Assembly (NCBI RefSeq): GCF_000003855.2
Contig: NW_003101677.1
Coordinates: forward strand, 58,922 to 122,921
DNA from: Blastomyces gilchristii SLH14081
Taxonomy: Eukaryota; Ascomycota; Eurotiomycetes; Onygenales; Ajellomycetaceae
Length of the DNA: 64,000 nt
Direction of reading: 5' to 3'
Under the pieces are notes generated by a model. It saw only the letters and a program-made list of their open reading frames with translations, was not told the origin of the DNA and made no database searches. The position numbers and the translations under genes are program-made. Shown here in pieces: positions 46,411-58,237 of this stretch (position 1 is the first letter of the stretch; each line of letters opens with the position of its first letter).

Positions 46411-47972
46411 TATTATTATTATTATTATTATTATTCTTCAATTATAGATGTATGCAGTCAGAGACTATGACATCTACCTGAGAACTTTTAGTTCTCAGGG
46501 TTTTTCCTATATCTGTAAAGTTAACTATTATACATTCATCAATTTCAGATATGCAAAATCAGAAAATTCCAGCTCAGAATACAAAAACTGTTTACAAATT
46601 GCAGTGTTTTAACATCATCTCATACTTTGAAACCATTTGACAATATCATGACAAAGGAAAAGAGAACACAGTCTTAAAGATAGACACATTAAATAGATCG
46701 ACAGAAAGAAATTGAAAGAAAAAGATAAAATAAAGAAAGACTGTAATAAAACAAATTATTGAAAGATAGTATATAGCTGTTTTAACAGACTATATCTGGT
46801 TGATTTCCTCCTCTTCATATTCAGATAATTCTGAATTTAGCCATTTTCTTGTAGCTGCTTGAGTTTCTGATAGAAAGTCTATTAAGTATTTAATTCCTGT
46901 CTCAGTTGAGAATAAGAATCTCATATTTAATTGATTTAAATCATACTTCTCTTTCAATCTGGCTCTGAGACTATTGTATAATGCACAGTGCATTACAATA
47001 TGCTCAGGATTCTCATTTGTATTGCAGAATGAGCATTCTATTGAGTCAAATCTATCATCAAATCTTTGTATATAAGATTTGAAATAGCCATGTCCTAGTT
47101 TCAGCTGTATTATAGATGAGAATATTTTCTTTTTACATTTAATTGAACAAGATTTCCACTTGGGTTTTGTTTCAAATCTTGAATAATGTATACTCTTCTT
47201 TTGTTTCTGCCAGCTTTCATTTCACTTGTCTAAACAAGATTCTTTTATTTTTCTCTTTATAAAAGACCAGGACACAATTTTTTGAATAGATCTGCTTAAT
47301 TCTGCACCCTTTTTTGCGGCTGAATCAGCCAATTCATTGTCATGAATATTCATATGAGCAGGAACCCAGTGCAGATGAATTATCAGCTTTGATATTCTTC
47401 TCTTTTGAATTTTCAAAATAGAGCTTAAGATCAGTTCAAGATTCATTTGATCATTATGAATCTGACTATTTCTAAGTCTTTTTAAAACAGCTTGACTATC
47501 AGAGAATATCCATACCTCTTTCAAACAATTTCCTCTTTTATGAGATTTTATTTCAATGAGTTTGAAAGCTTTCACTATTGCAAATAGTTCAGCATCAAAG
47601 ACTTCACATTCAGAGCCTAGATTTCAGAAATCTGAGATAAAATTGATATTATCTTCAGTATAAGCAATGCCTGCGCCTAATCTATTCAAGTTCTCATTTT
47701 TTGAGCCATCTGAATAAATCAGAATAGAGTCTTTTATATTGATTGTAGAAATTCTCTTCAAATGCTGTTCATATTCTTTCTCTTTTGATAGTTCGCTTAT
47801 TTGTAAGTCTATAAGAGATTCAAGCTTTTCTCTCCAGGGAGATAACTTCTCATAATCAACTTTTTCAACATTTAAAGAAGAAAATTGATTTTTAATCAGA
47901 GAGCATAGTCTGTACAGTTGAGAAGGCATTTTCTTTGAAGAATTATTTTCATTCCAATCAAGAAATCTATTC
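46411..47972 (-). mobile_element. LINE E: young 5'-truncated LINE
   Basis: Perfect 14-bp duplication CAGAATTTGATAAT (46397-46410, 47973-47986) and ATT tail (46411-46434, plus strand). It encodes the end of ORF2: RNase H with YSDGSKNENL (near 47710), FDAELF, DSQAVLKRL and HWVPAHMNIHDNELADSAA, then the Cys/His tail and EEEEINQI stop at 46790. It keeps Gly, Pro and Trp codons lost in the other copies (for example VWIFSDS) and has only a few TGA breaks. Two long pieces (47624-48001, which begins in flanking hAT sequence, and 47222-47575) are open. Confidence 0.92.
46790..47960 (-). pseudogene. LINE E ORF2 C-terminal part (RNase H and Cys/His finger)
   Basis: Runs on the minus strand from the truncation point near 47960 to the stop at 46790. 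The frame is interrupted by TGA after ISDF (about 47623) and again at about 47219 (after DK), both at positions where related LINEs have Trp. RNase H catalytic acidic residues are present. As a 5'-truncated insertion it has no RT and no promoter of its own. Confidence 0.88.
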
Positions 47973-48690
47973 CAGAATTTGATAATAATTATGAATAACA
48001 CTCATGAAATAATTAAATACATTCTTGTATAAGTTTATTCTTCACTTTCTTATAAAAACTACACTTCTCTGATATACTGTGATCAGAGATATGAAACTAT
48101 CTGATAATTTCATGTTTTATAATTATGAGTTTCTTGATTATTTCTTCTTGTAATTATTCTCAGTAATAGTAATAAATATCTCAAATTAAGTTGAACTTTC
48201 ACTTCATTCTTATGGCTGTCAATGAAATTATCAGAATAACATGTATTATCAGTACAATAGTTGAATATATACTCTCAACAATTTTTTATAACTCTAGAAT
48301 TGATTTAGCATGTAAATTCATTGAATTATCTTAAAGATAGCAGTTAAATTCAGTTCTATAAGTATGTAGTTTTATCTGATTTTCAGTTGTAATCAATGTA
48401 TGTAAGTTCTATTTCAAAGTTAGTATTATAGTTCTATGTAATATGAAGTATTATCAAAGATCATTACTTACTAGAGAATTGTATTTCACTGTCTTTACAT
48501 CTCTAACATCTGCTTATTCAAATCTCTGATAGTTGATATTATAGTAGTCTCAGACTAATTTAATATACAAGTCTCATTCCTACTCTGTTCAATCTTGAGA
48601 AGTGTAAATATTAACTTAATAGAAGAAATCTAGTAGAGCTGCTACAGCATAGTACTCTGTAAAAGATTGTTCAGTTTTACTGTTGTAATA

Positions 48691-49635
48691 TGCTAGTTTA
48701 TCTCACACTGCTTTATTACTAACTCACTCAATCTTTTGAATAAGAACTCACTAATAGATTCATTGAAAAGCCCTTGATCATATAAGCATTTTGACCCCAT
48801 CACCAACTGCATACCCCGTGTGATGGTGGAGTTATTCAGCTAAACATGAACCAGATGTTGTTTGAAACTCCTGTGTGGGATTATCCCCTGTTCACCCCTA
48901 TCACATCACAACCCCGGGCCAAATTGCCATACAAATTGTAAGATGAAGAGACCTAGCCATATGCACCAATCTTCTTGATTTTGGAAGATCCCTGATCTGT
49001 GATTGTGAAGATATCTGAGAAGTAATCTCTGTGAAAACCCTGTCTATCTTTGATAATGTTTCAAAATATCAACATCAAGTCTCACTCTCGTACCGCCCTT
49101 CTCAATCTGGCCCATTCCCAGCAGAAAAATACAAAAAGATATCTCAGTAATAATATCAAGCACATAATCAACAGACACATCTGAAGTGCAATCTTCATGA
49201 AAACTCTGTTTGTCTTTGATGTATCAAGAAATCAATGCCAAGTCTCACTCTTATACTGCCCCTCTCAATCTGGCTCATCCTCAGCAGAAAAATACCAAAA
49301 GATATCTTAGCAACAGTATTTGATACATAATCAGTGAACAACAACATGTCAATAACTATAAAATCAGTATATCTCAAGATCTGACTGAGCCTTTGATCCC
49401 TGCACAGTGAGATATATAAAATCTAGTTTTAATATCTCAATATTCAATAGATTCTGTAAGAGATTGAGAACAGCAATACTAGATTTCTATTGAATTTGAG
49501 AATTAACTCTATATTAATATCATTATTGATAAAGTCTTCTATTTTAAGGTATAAATAATCAGTTCCTCTACATTCTGCTGACAATATTTATATTATTATA
49601 TAGAAACAGACTTATATTCTCTATAATATTAAGAC
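48691..49635 (-). repeat. Family X, copy 2
   Basis: Reverse complement of 3842-4771, including the two ~135-bp internal repeats and the GC-richer end (CATACCCCGTGTGATGG, GGCCAAATTGCC). More mutated than copy 1 in its last 90 bp. Bounded by hAT-C on the left and exactly by the gypsy-3 LTR on the right. A 60-codon frame at 49195-49377 matches the one in copy 1 (IFLLRM, QIE, RVRLG), so weak coding potential recurs, but the product is unknown. Confidence 0.6.
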
Positions 49636-49892
49636 TGTAACAATAAGTGCTCACAGATGATTATTCAAGTGTTTGCAGCTTCATGTAATATGTACTGTTA
49701 ACTACTAGAAGTATTCATAGTAGAAAGATAAATATAGAGATTAAATGTATAATAGTATTCAAGCTGAGTTATGAATAGTATTCATGAACTTCAGTCTATA
49801 TAGTTGTGTGTAGTTAAGAGTCACTAGCTCTATTGATTATATAAGAGATAGAAATAGAGATAAAGAATCTGTGAGAAGTAAAATTTCTTACA
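49636..49892 (-). repeat. Gypsy-3 3' LTR (copy B)
   Basis: 257 bp, TGTAACAATAAGTGC to TTCTTACA on the plus strand, equal in length to 18037-18293. Confidence 0.88.
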
Positions 49893-50038
49893 TACTCTCT
49901 TCTCTCTAAGACTTCATCTGTAAAGTCTTTCACTGAGTGATTTCATAGAATCAGACTCAGTACTACAGTGATACTTACTAAAAACTCTTCATGTCTATAA
50001 AAAATCTCAGTGAGGAAAAATCCCTTGTTATTATGAAG

Positions 50039-51195
50039 GAAAAAGAGTCTGTCACTCAGTTTCTTATTTTATGAGATTCTTTATAAGCTGCAGATCTTTC
50101 TCTGACTATAATACAGATCATCTCACATCTTTCATACAGAAGAATTTCAGTTGACTCTCAATTATTTCTGCAAGATTCTTGTGTGACTACTACATAGATT
50201 CATTCTGCAGATAAATCACTTTCTGTGAGATTATTCTCATCAAAGAGAAGCATTCATAGACTGGCTGCTGAGATTATGAATTTCATATTTAATCTTATTT
50301 GATCTGGTCTCATACATTTCTTGGCATGAATCCCGCTGGGACTAGTCATTAAAAAAACATGCAAAGTGACTATATATCAGATCTTAAAATGAAACCATGA
50401 CTTGAAAAAAATGAGAAAGTGATCTTATTTGGTCTCATTTAGTCCCATTCTTGGCATAAAGTTACTATTTTTAGACATTTTAAGGTTTTTTTAGACTATT
50501 TTTTAATTTTTTAAAAGTAATGCTTTTTAATAACACTCAAATGAGAGTTAAAGTCATTTAAAGCAATAAAAATAATTTAAATTGAGAAGTGAAAATCATG
50601 ATCTCATTTGAAAAATGTAACAAGAGTAGACAGTAAGTTTCACTGAGACAGTATGAGACTACTATCTAATGTTAAAACTGTGTAATGGAATCAGTCAAAT
50701 TGATAATGAGACTATCAAAAAATCTGGTCCTGATCTCAGACATGATCACATGATCAGTCTAAGCATTTGTAAGTTGATCTTTCACTCATTCTCACAAATC
50801 ATCATTCTTTAACACTGTAGAATTGTGAGGAATTTTCCATTCTTTTATCAACTCTGTAGAATTATAATCATAAAGAAAAAAGAGTCTGTCACTCAGTTTC
50901 TTGTTCTGTGACATTCTTTGTGACCTGCAGATCTTTCTCTGACTATTATACAGATTCATCTCACATCTTTCATACAGAAGAGTTTCAGTTGACTCTCAAT
51001 TATTTCTATAAGATTCTTGTGTGATTATTATACAGATTCATTCTGCAGATGAATTACTTTCTGTGAGATCACTCTTATTAAAGAGAAGTATTTGTGAGTT
51101 AATCTTTTACTCATTCTTATAAATCATTATTCTTTAACACTGTAGAATTGTGAGGAATTTTCTATTCTTTCATCAACTCTGTAAAATTATAGAAT
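50039..51195. repeat. ~325-bp tandem duplication in gypsy-3 copy B
   Basis: A segment beginning AAAGAGTCTGTCACTCAGTTTC and ending near ACTCTGTAGAATTATA is present twice (50039-50870, including the nested MITE, and 50871-51195). Copy A has it once (about 18425-18745). The MITE lies only in the first unit, so it came after the duplication or was lost from one unit. Confidence 0.8.
50257..50761 (+). mobile_element. hAT-type MITE, 505 bp, nested in gypsy-3
   Basis: Target duplication AGCATTCA (50249-50256) and AGCATTTG (50762-50769). The two differ exactly as a CG site would if C-to-T hit opposite strands (CG to CA, CG to TG), giving AGCATTCG as the ancestral site. The empty site in copy A reads AGTATTTA. 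Confidence 0.92.
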
Positions 51196-52684
51196 CAAGA
51201 TATTTACAGCCTGCAATCACTCTTTGTAGTTATATAGAAAGATTCAGATCTGTAATTCATAATCACTCTTTGTTTACTAAAGTAATCTGACTATTCTGTA
51301 AAATCACTTATAGTGTAAACAAACCTCTCTAGAGTAGTATAAATATCTTAGATCTGTCTGTAAAATCTTATCTTCTTTTCTCTTTTTCTGTAACAGCTCT
51401 TATTCTTATAAACTATCAGTATTCTCATTCATCTGTGAAGTGTTTTTACTCAGATAACAGAGAGAGAGTGTTTCTGACAATATCTGTGTATTAATTCAAG
51501 AACTTCTCAAGAATAAAAAATTTTTTAATTTCAATATCTTTATAAATAATATCTGATCACTGCTGAGCTTCTTATAAGTATCTCTATAACTTCTCTGATT
51601 ACTTTTTACTGACTGATGAAGCAGAGATATCACTGCTTATAACAGTATCTTCACTTCTCTCAGCTCTGTCACTGTATTCAATCTTCAGATCAGTAATTAA
51701 CTCTATGTCTTTCTCAGACCAGCTTCTGACTCTTAGTAGTGCAGTTCTACTCTTTACTATAAGTCTCTCTATAAATAATTTCTTACAGATTCTAGTTGAC
51801 AGTTTCTATAAAGCTTCTGATGCTGTCAGTGCTTTCTGTGATCTCACAGATCTATGATTATTCTCTCTCTATCTGTACAATCTTTAATCAGATATATATA
51901 AATATGTCTAGGTTTTCTATCAATGATTCTCATACTGCAGTACATTTCTGTAATTTCATTATTAATAAGAGATAAGTCTCTAAGTATCTGCAAAATTCAG
52001 ATAATTAAGATAATGTAAATATCATGAATTTATAATAAGAGTTAATCTGAACAGATAAGTTCTCTCTCTGTATTTTAATTATTTTCAGACTGAATACTTC
52101 AGTATAACTGAGAGAGTAGATACAGCTTTATAAGAGATATCTAATTATATATACAGATAATCAGTCTTTAAGATTCTGCTATAACTGTATATACTCTGAT
52201 ATTCAGCTTCTCTAAAGTCTGTACATTTCTGATAGTCTTTATATTAAATATAATAATTATCTGTACTATAAGTATAATACTCTCTACTTCTTTAAGAAGA
52301 AGAATTAATAGTTACAGAGAAATTAAGTGTTACAGATATTAAGAATATAAGTATAAGTTTTCTTTATTTTTTCTTTATTAATCTCTAAATTATGTTCATA
52401 ATTCTGTTTTTATTTTCTTTATTTTTTAACTTTAATAAGAATATGATTTCTTCTTCTCTTTACATACATCATGAACTGTTCATCTTAGTAGAAACTTATC
52501 ATCTTATAGACTAGAATTTATAAATAACAGTGTTAATATCTTTATTATAATCAGATTCTTAGTAAAGACTGTGTTATTCTAACTTATCAGAATTTACAGT
52601 ATCAAAGTCATGTCTCAGCTTCTGCAGATATTTTATCTACTCAAATGATTCTCAAGTAAACTCATTCATCTTATCAGAATATTC

Positions 52685-52729
<45 letters not shown>

Positions 52730-53001
52730 TTCCATTATACTCATAGGCAAGCGGAGCTTATAATGAGTCCTTGCGTGATGTTAAATACAGGTTAAGTGTT
52801 GATTATACAGGAGGAAATACAGGTGTTGAGACCACGCCAAGATAACAAGAACATAGGAAAATACAAAGAAGTGACAATTAGATACATGCAATAATAACTT
52901 CCCAGCCCAGGAACATAGAGCGATTCATTGAAGCGATTTGTACACCTCTGTATTTATTAGAAACCTGAGGTGCTTGAGTTCCGGATTTAATGTATTCTCT
53001 G

Positions 53002-53507
53002 TAGACTGACCGTGTGACCGTGTCTGAACCCAGGACCAGATTTTTTGATAGTCTCATTACCAATTCAACTGATCCCATTACACAGTTTTAACATTAGATA
53101 GTAGTCTCATACTGTTTCAGTGAGACTTACTGTCTACTCTTGTCACATTTTTCAAATGAGATCATGATTTTCACTTCTCAATTTAAATTATTTTTATTAC
53201 TTTAAATGACTTTAAATCTCATTTGAGTGTTATCAAAAAGTGTTACTTTTTAAAAAATTAAAAATAGTCTAAAAAAAACCTTAAAATGTCTAAAAATAGT
53301 AACTTTATGCTAAGAATGAGACTAAATGAGATCAAATAAAACCACTTTCTCATTTTTTTCAAGTCATGATTTCATTTTAAGATCTGATATATAGTCACTT
53401 TACATGTTTTTTTAATAGCCAGTCCCAGCGGGATTCATATCAAGAAATGTATGAGATTAGACCAAATGGAATCAAATGTGAAATTTATGGTCCCGGCGGC
53501 TAGTCTA
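53002..53507 (-). mobile_element. hAT-type MITE, 506 bp, nested in the SINE
   Basis: TAGACTGACCGTGTGACCGTG...GGCTAGTCTA, with target duplication ATTCTCTG (52994-53001) and ATCCCCTG (53508-53515). The left copy shows two C-to-T changes at CC sites; the right one is unmutated. The short frame 52878-53078 spans the SINE/MITE boundary and is not a gene. Confidence 0.93.
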
Positions 53508-53595
53508 ATCCCCTGCGGGTTTCGAACCCACGCGCCTTGGTTTCCCACGCCAAGGCGCTACTGAGTGACCGCATTAACCATTCAGTCACCGGGGC
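53508..53595 (-). ncRNA. tRNA-like head of the SINE
   Basis: On the minus strand: B box GGTTCGAAACC (53518-53528) within a T-arm (GTGGG/CCCGC), A-box-like TGACTGAATGG (53578-53588), and CCCC/GGGG pairing where the acceptor stem would be. Between them a perfect 9-bp hairpin (53532-53540 with 53550-53558, loop of 9) replaces a normal anticodon arm. It is therefore not a standard tRNA. Promotes Pol III transcription by family analogy. Confidence 0.75.
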
Positions 53596-53611
53596 TCAGA
53601 ATATTCTTATT

Positions 53612-54900
53612 ACTGAATCTTGAATTAGAGCTTATAATCTCACTTCTCTGAGTTAATAATCTCTTTAATCTGATATTCTCTTTCACTCTCTAGTGCTTTA
53701 TAAATAGAGTAATGAGTTATAGAGTTCTCTTCTGAGAATTTCTTATATTTACAGAGTAAAGAGATATAAAAAATATTATATATCTACAACTCAGATAGCA
53801 GTTTTAATCTGTAAAACTGTGAACTAACTTTCTTTATAATCTTATGAGATTCCATCTATAAGAGATTCAGCTTCTTACTAGATTTCTGTATAATAATATT
53901 TTCTAAACTCAGTCAGACTTCATTATCTTTCTTAAAACTCTTTATAATATACTTGAAGTCATAGTATCTCTTCTGATACTCTTAAGTCTTTCTCAAGAAT
54001 TTATGAGCTTCTTTCTGAATATTCTGAATTCTCTCAGTCTGTTCACAGGTATTATCACACTCTATAGTATACTCTTACAGATCTATCAAGATTATCTGCA
54101 GATAAGTCTTAGTAAGTATCTTAAAGAGAGTTTTATCTGTACTAACATGCTTTGAGTTGTTGTATATGAACTTTATAAATGATAATTAATACACTCAGTC
54201 ATTCTAATTATAATTGATAAAGCACTGCAGATACTGTTTTAATATACTCATCAGATATTCTATCTGATCATCTATCTGTTGATGAAAAGTCATGCTAAGA
54301 TCTTATAATATCTTCAGTATAGTTATCAGATCAGATCAGAACTTCTCTACAAAGATTGATCTTCTATCTGAGACAATGTTCACAGACAATTCATGTAACT
54401 GAATCACATTGCAGATAAAGATATAAGTTAAATTCTTTAACTTCAAGTTTTTGCAGATGAATATAAAGTGTGTTATCTTAATAAAGTAATTCACTATCAT
54501 CAGCACACTGTCAAAGCAGGCATTATATATGTTCTTACTTTCAGAGAGACTTATAAGAGTGTTCATTTCTAGCTGTTCTTAAGATTCTCATGAGATGAGT
54601 AGAGAAGTAAGTTCTTCATATAATCTGAATTATATTACTCATAAATTCTGATAAATAGTATAAGAATTCACTATCTTCTTCATAAGTTCTTATATCTTCA
54701 GTTAGAAGTATTTTCTTATAAGCAACTTATAAGTTCTAGTATCTGTAAAATGATCTGCTAGAGAAGAGTTATAATATCTTTTAATAAGTTCTATGTATAG
54801 AAACTCATTTATAGGTACATAAATTCAGTTCTCTCTTTTTAAGAGATTATTTAAGTCTCTTCAATTCTTTGTTTCTGCAGAGTTGATTTCTATTATAAGC
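53612..54900 (-). pseudogene. Gypsy-3 integrase remnant
   Basis: The minus strand between about 54600 and 54336 has a 76-codon open piece containing FIKITHFIFICKNL and ELSVNIVSDRRSIF, the region around the second catalytic Asp of Ty3/gypsy integrases. Reading through stops leftward gives the integrase C-terminal region, ending near the SINE site at 53612. Integrase inserts cDNA into chromosomes. A short HHCC finger probably lies near 54800-54900 but is degraded. Confidence 0.75.
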
Positions 54901-55399
54901 AGTTTCTGAATATACTGAGTATATTCATTCTTCAGTTGCAGTTCAGACAATCTGAATAGAAGATCTTATAAAGACTTATACTCTGTTTCTTCTTACATCA
55001 GGTCTTTCACAATGCTTCTCAAAGTCTGCAAACTTTTCAGATTATAGATACTCTCTTCAAGAATTCTTGCAGAGATTCTCAGAGTGTTAACTCTCAGTGT
55101 TATAGAGAGTAGTTATACAGACTTCTTTTCTTTCTTCTTTCTCTTCTCTTATAAGGAATTGAGAGACTCTTCAGTCAATCTCTTTATAACACTCAGTCTG
55201 AGTATTCTGTAAAGCTTTTCTATCTTCTCTAGTCTCTCTATATCTGTTATTCTGATCTTCTTAACATAGTCTGACCTGTGAGAGAGTCTGTTCACTGAGT
55301 TCTTAGTTCTCTTGATATATTCTATCTTGAATCAGAACTCACTCAGTCTCTGAACTCAGTAAATCTATCACTGTGAGAGTTTCTTGATTGAAGTAAACT

Positions 55400-56250
55400 G
55401 TTATAAGCTATTATAAACAGTTCTAACAGTAATCACTGTTATAAGACTCTCAAAGTAGTGATATTAGTGATGAAAAAATTTCACTATCATAAGAAGCTTC
55501 TGATTATAAATGTCATAGTTAATCTTCATAAGTTACATCTTCTATGAGAAAAAGGTCACTGAAATCCAGTTCTTATTTAACTATAGTTATAAGACTATTT
55601 CTGAAATTATAAAGAAGAAGATATCTATCTTCAATCTGATTAATAGTAAGAAATCAAAGTGAAACAGTATCACTGTATCTGTGAATATCTATTTCAATCT
55701 TATAAAAACTCTGTGAGCTTCTGAAATAAGAAAGTTCTTATAGCTCTTTCTTCTTAATAATCTTTTCATTCTTCATTCACAGAATGACTTATTCTTATTT
55801 TCACTCTTCAGCATGTCTATAAGAGTTAAGAAGATTCTTACAAACACAAAGATAAATCATCTATAGAAATTCACAAAGCTCAGAAAGATCTGAATCTTAT
55901 AAATACTAGTTAACTTCAGTCATAATAGAATAGTCTCAATCTATGAAGATTTCATTTGAATATCATCTACAGTGATTACATATTCTAGGAAATTAATTCA
56001 ACAGATACTGAAATTGCACTTTACAAGCTTAATATACAGTTCTGTCTCATCTAAGACCTTTAACACACTTCATACATGCTCAGTGTGTTCTTTCTTCTTT
56101 ATAGAGTATATTATCACATCATTCAGATATATTATCACAAAAACATTCAGATATACATAAAGTGTTTTATTAATAAAAGACTGAAATACTGTGAAGATAT
56201 TAGTCAAATCAAAAGATATCACTAGATATTCAAACAATCTCAGTGTGTCA
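55400..56250 (-). pseudogene. Gypsy-3 reverse transcriptase/RNase H remnant
   Basis: The minus strand from 56250 reads LRLFEYLVISFDLTNIFTVF (typical F-x-Y-x-V-M-P-F-G-L-x-N-A-P region), then YLNDVIIYS at 56129-56103, with the catalytic YLDD box as YLND. FLEYVITVDDIQM and FVNFYR follow, then RNase H-like sequence to about 55400. Trp/Arg codons have become TGA. Confidence 0.83.
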
Positions 56251-56345
56251 CACTCCCGGCCGCGTCAAGGCTCTGTTGTGATTCCACACGGCTCATCGCT
56301 TTCATGCGGATAATTTCATCCATTCCGCAGGCCGTTCAAACCGGT
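56246..56345. other. Unmutated GC-rich island inside gypsy-3 RT region
   Basis: About 100 bp dense in CC, GG and CG (CTCCCGGCCGCGTCAAGG, CATTCCGCAGGCCG) between AT-rich gypsy-3 sequence. It begins TGTGTCACACTCCCGG, which resembles the start of a fungal LTR, but no partner or target duplication was found. The minus strand reads without TAA or TAG through it. Confidence 0.5.
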
Positions 56346-57029
56346 TTTCAATCACTCTATAACATCATTCAGATATATCATAGAAAGATCTGATTGATGA
56401 ATATGAGAATCTCACTTCTATATAAGGTCAGCAGATTACTCTTTCTTGATAGTGAGACACTGCTGAGGTATCACTTCAGCTATTCTTACTCATGAAATGA
56501 AAGAAGAGTATTCACTCATTATCTATATAGAATAGCTAGATACTGACTTCTTATTAAAGAAGTCAGTAATTCATTTTTCTTCTACTGAAATATATATAAG
56601 AGTTACTGTGTTTCTTATACAATCTTCTTAATATACTAAGTACTATATCTGTGATATTCTCATAATAACTCTGTAGTCTATGAGCTTGCTATTTAAACAA
56701 GATAGTCAAGCTCACTTATACAGCTTCTCAACAACTATCTCTATGTAATACTGCTGATTAGTCATCACTTCAGTTTCATTATATTATAATTTGAATTACT
56801 TAATCTGATTATAAGTTTGAATCAGTTGAGCTCTAACAGACTGATATAATCTCATACACTTATACTGAGACTGATCTGACTTCACTCTCTAAGAGAAACT
56901 CTACATTATTCTCTAGAGTGTATATATCTCTATTCTGATAGAAATCTGAGATTTCTGAACCTGCTGTATACTTTGATATGAGCTCTTCAATCATTCTACT
57001 ACTGTTGCAGCCTCTACACATCTACATCT

Positions 57030-57880
57030 ATTATGAAGATAGAGAGATTAAGATCAGAGATTCTTCAAGATACAAAGAAAACATATTATCTGAATTTCAC
57101 AGCTTTACTTATATTCTTGAATGAAAATTTCATCTTAATTCAAGCTAGTATAATACTTATAAGATATAAGTAATATACACTGTCAATCTTCTTGAAGACA
57201 TCTCTGTAACTACTTAGATTATTAAGAAGAGAAAGCTTGAGTGTACTGATACTGTAATAATTTAAGAAGAATTCAAGAACTTTCTACTGAATTAAATTAA
57301 AGATCACTGTAACTACAGCTTCACAGCAGCATAGCAGTTTAACTTATTATATTAATAAGATGATGAGAATCCTTTCAATTTCAATATAAGATTTGAAGAA
57401 TATTGAGAGAAATTAGCTAATGATTTAAATCAATTAATAACACAGCTTTATCTTATGAAGCTGACTCACAAGGTACAGATAATAATATCACAGTATCAGA
57501 GTTCATTAATTAATCACACTGAGCTTGTTAATCTAACTTCTTAGATTTATTTGAATAATCAATTCTTTAAGAAAAGAGCTAATAAGATCTCTTCTAAGTA
57601 ATCAATGATGAGATCTAAATAACACTGTGACAGCTTCAGTGTAGAGAAAGTAAAGAAGAATTTCAAGTATTCTGATTCTTCACTTACTGTAAAGAAATAT
57701 TAAAAAAGATTTAATAAAGATCTCTGTTTTAACTGTGAAGCTGATGATTACTATACTAGTGATTGTAAGAAGCTGAAGAAGAGAAGAAACTGAGAAGATA
57801 TCTTCTTAAAGTTAACTTCTCTTCTGATAAATGTATCTGTGAAAGATAAAGAAGAGAAAGAAATAAAGAATTAATAATTC
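57030..57880 (+). pseudogene. Gypsy-4 gag remnant
   Basis: Helical gag sequence read through stops, ending in a zinc knuckle at 57725-57766: C-x2-C-x4-[H]-x4-C with the His as Tyr (TAC), the same lesion as in gypsy-1. A Lys/Arg-rich tail follows. Confidence 0.72.
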
Positions 57881-58237
57881 TCATATCTTCAAGTTCATGT
57901 TATAATCACAATAAATATCTCAAATGAGAAGATATCAGTGAGATGCCTACTCAACTTCAGAATGAATATCAACTTCATATTCTATTTCTTTTCTTTGATA
58001 AAGAGTTGAAAGAAGATAGACTTATCAGATTATATAAAATTTACTGATGAAATGAAATGTCATCATTTTAACATAATTCAAGTGAAGTGTGTAATTACAG
58101 ACTCAGAAGAAATCTTCAAGAAGAGCAGTCTACTTCTTCATACAGTTAATATTATAGATAAGAATATTATTCTAGATCTTCTGTGATTAAGAGAAAATAA
58201 TTCTCTCATTGACTGAGTCACTCAGATGTGACAGTAT

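Larger units (their letters stand above)
45057..48690 (-). mobile_element. hAT-C: hAT element carrying two MITEs and a LINE
   Basis: It starts at TAGACTGGCTGCTG (45057), sharing its first ~80 bp with the MITE family. It is then broken by a MITE (45138-45643), a second MITE (45726-46254) and LINE E (46411-47972). Once these are removed, the remaining pieces align end to end with hAT-A/-B in reverse. The last piece (47987-48690) carries the C-terminal transposase region on the minus strand, in stop-filled form. It is truncated at 48690 by family X, so no right terminus remains. Confidence 0.8.
52690..53595 (-). mobile_element. tRNA-headed SINE with AAT tail, interrupted by a MITE
   Basis: A minus-strand SINE of about 390 bp once the 506-bp MITE and its duplication are removed. 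A 16-bp perfect target duplication, TCAGAATATTCTTATT, flanks it (52674-52689, 53596-53611). The head (53508-53595) has Pol III boxes. The 3' end (TATAATGGAAGAATAAT then AAT repeats, 52690-52750) is nearly the same as the LINE 3' end (TATAATTGAAGAATAAT), as expected if LINE RT recognises it. Most of the body retains CC, GG and CG sites, so it is young or escaped decay. Confidence 0.9.
49636..57000 (-). mobile_element. Gypsy-3 copy B (minus strand), with nested MITE and SINE
   Basis: A Ty3/gypsy element read leftward: RT/RNase H (about 56250-55400), integrase (about 54900-53620), a 2-2.8 kb post-pol region with an ORF remnant, then the 3' LTR (49636-49892). Insertions inside it are a MITE (50257-50761) and a SINE (52690-53595). 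The region 56346-57000 keeps a minus-strand coding-like pattern (for example KYTAGSEISDFYQNRDIYTL) consistent with gag or protease sequence. The 5' LTR was not found; gypsy-4 begins head-to-head at about 57010. Confidence 0.83.

Noticed and set aside
52682..52735. CRISPR-like or structural meaning of the long ATT repeat
   Set aside because: It is the triplet tail of a minus-strand SINE, as at every LINE end here.
53508..53595. A tRNA-Ser or tRNA-Pro gene on the minus strand
   Set aside because: Acceptor stem is imperfect, an extra hairpin replaces the anticodon arm, and the element continues to an AAT tail with a 16-bp duplication outside.
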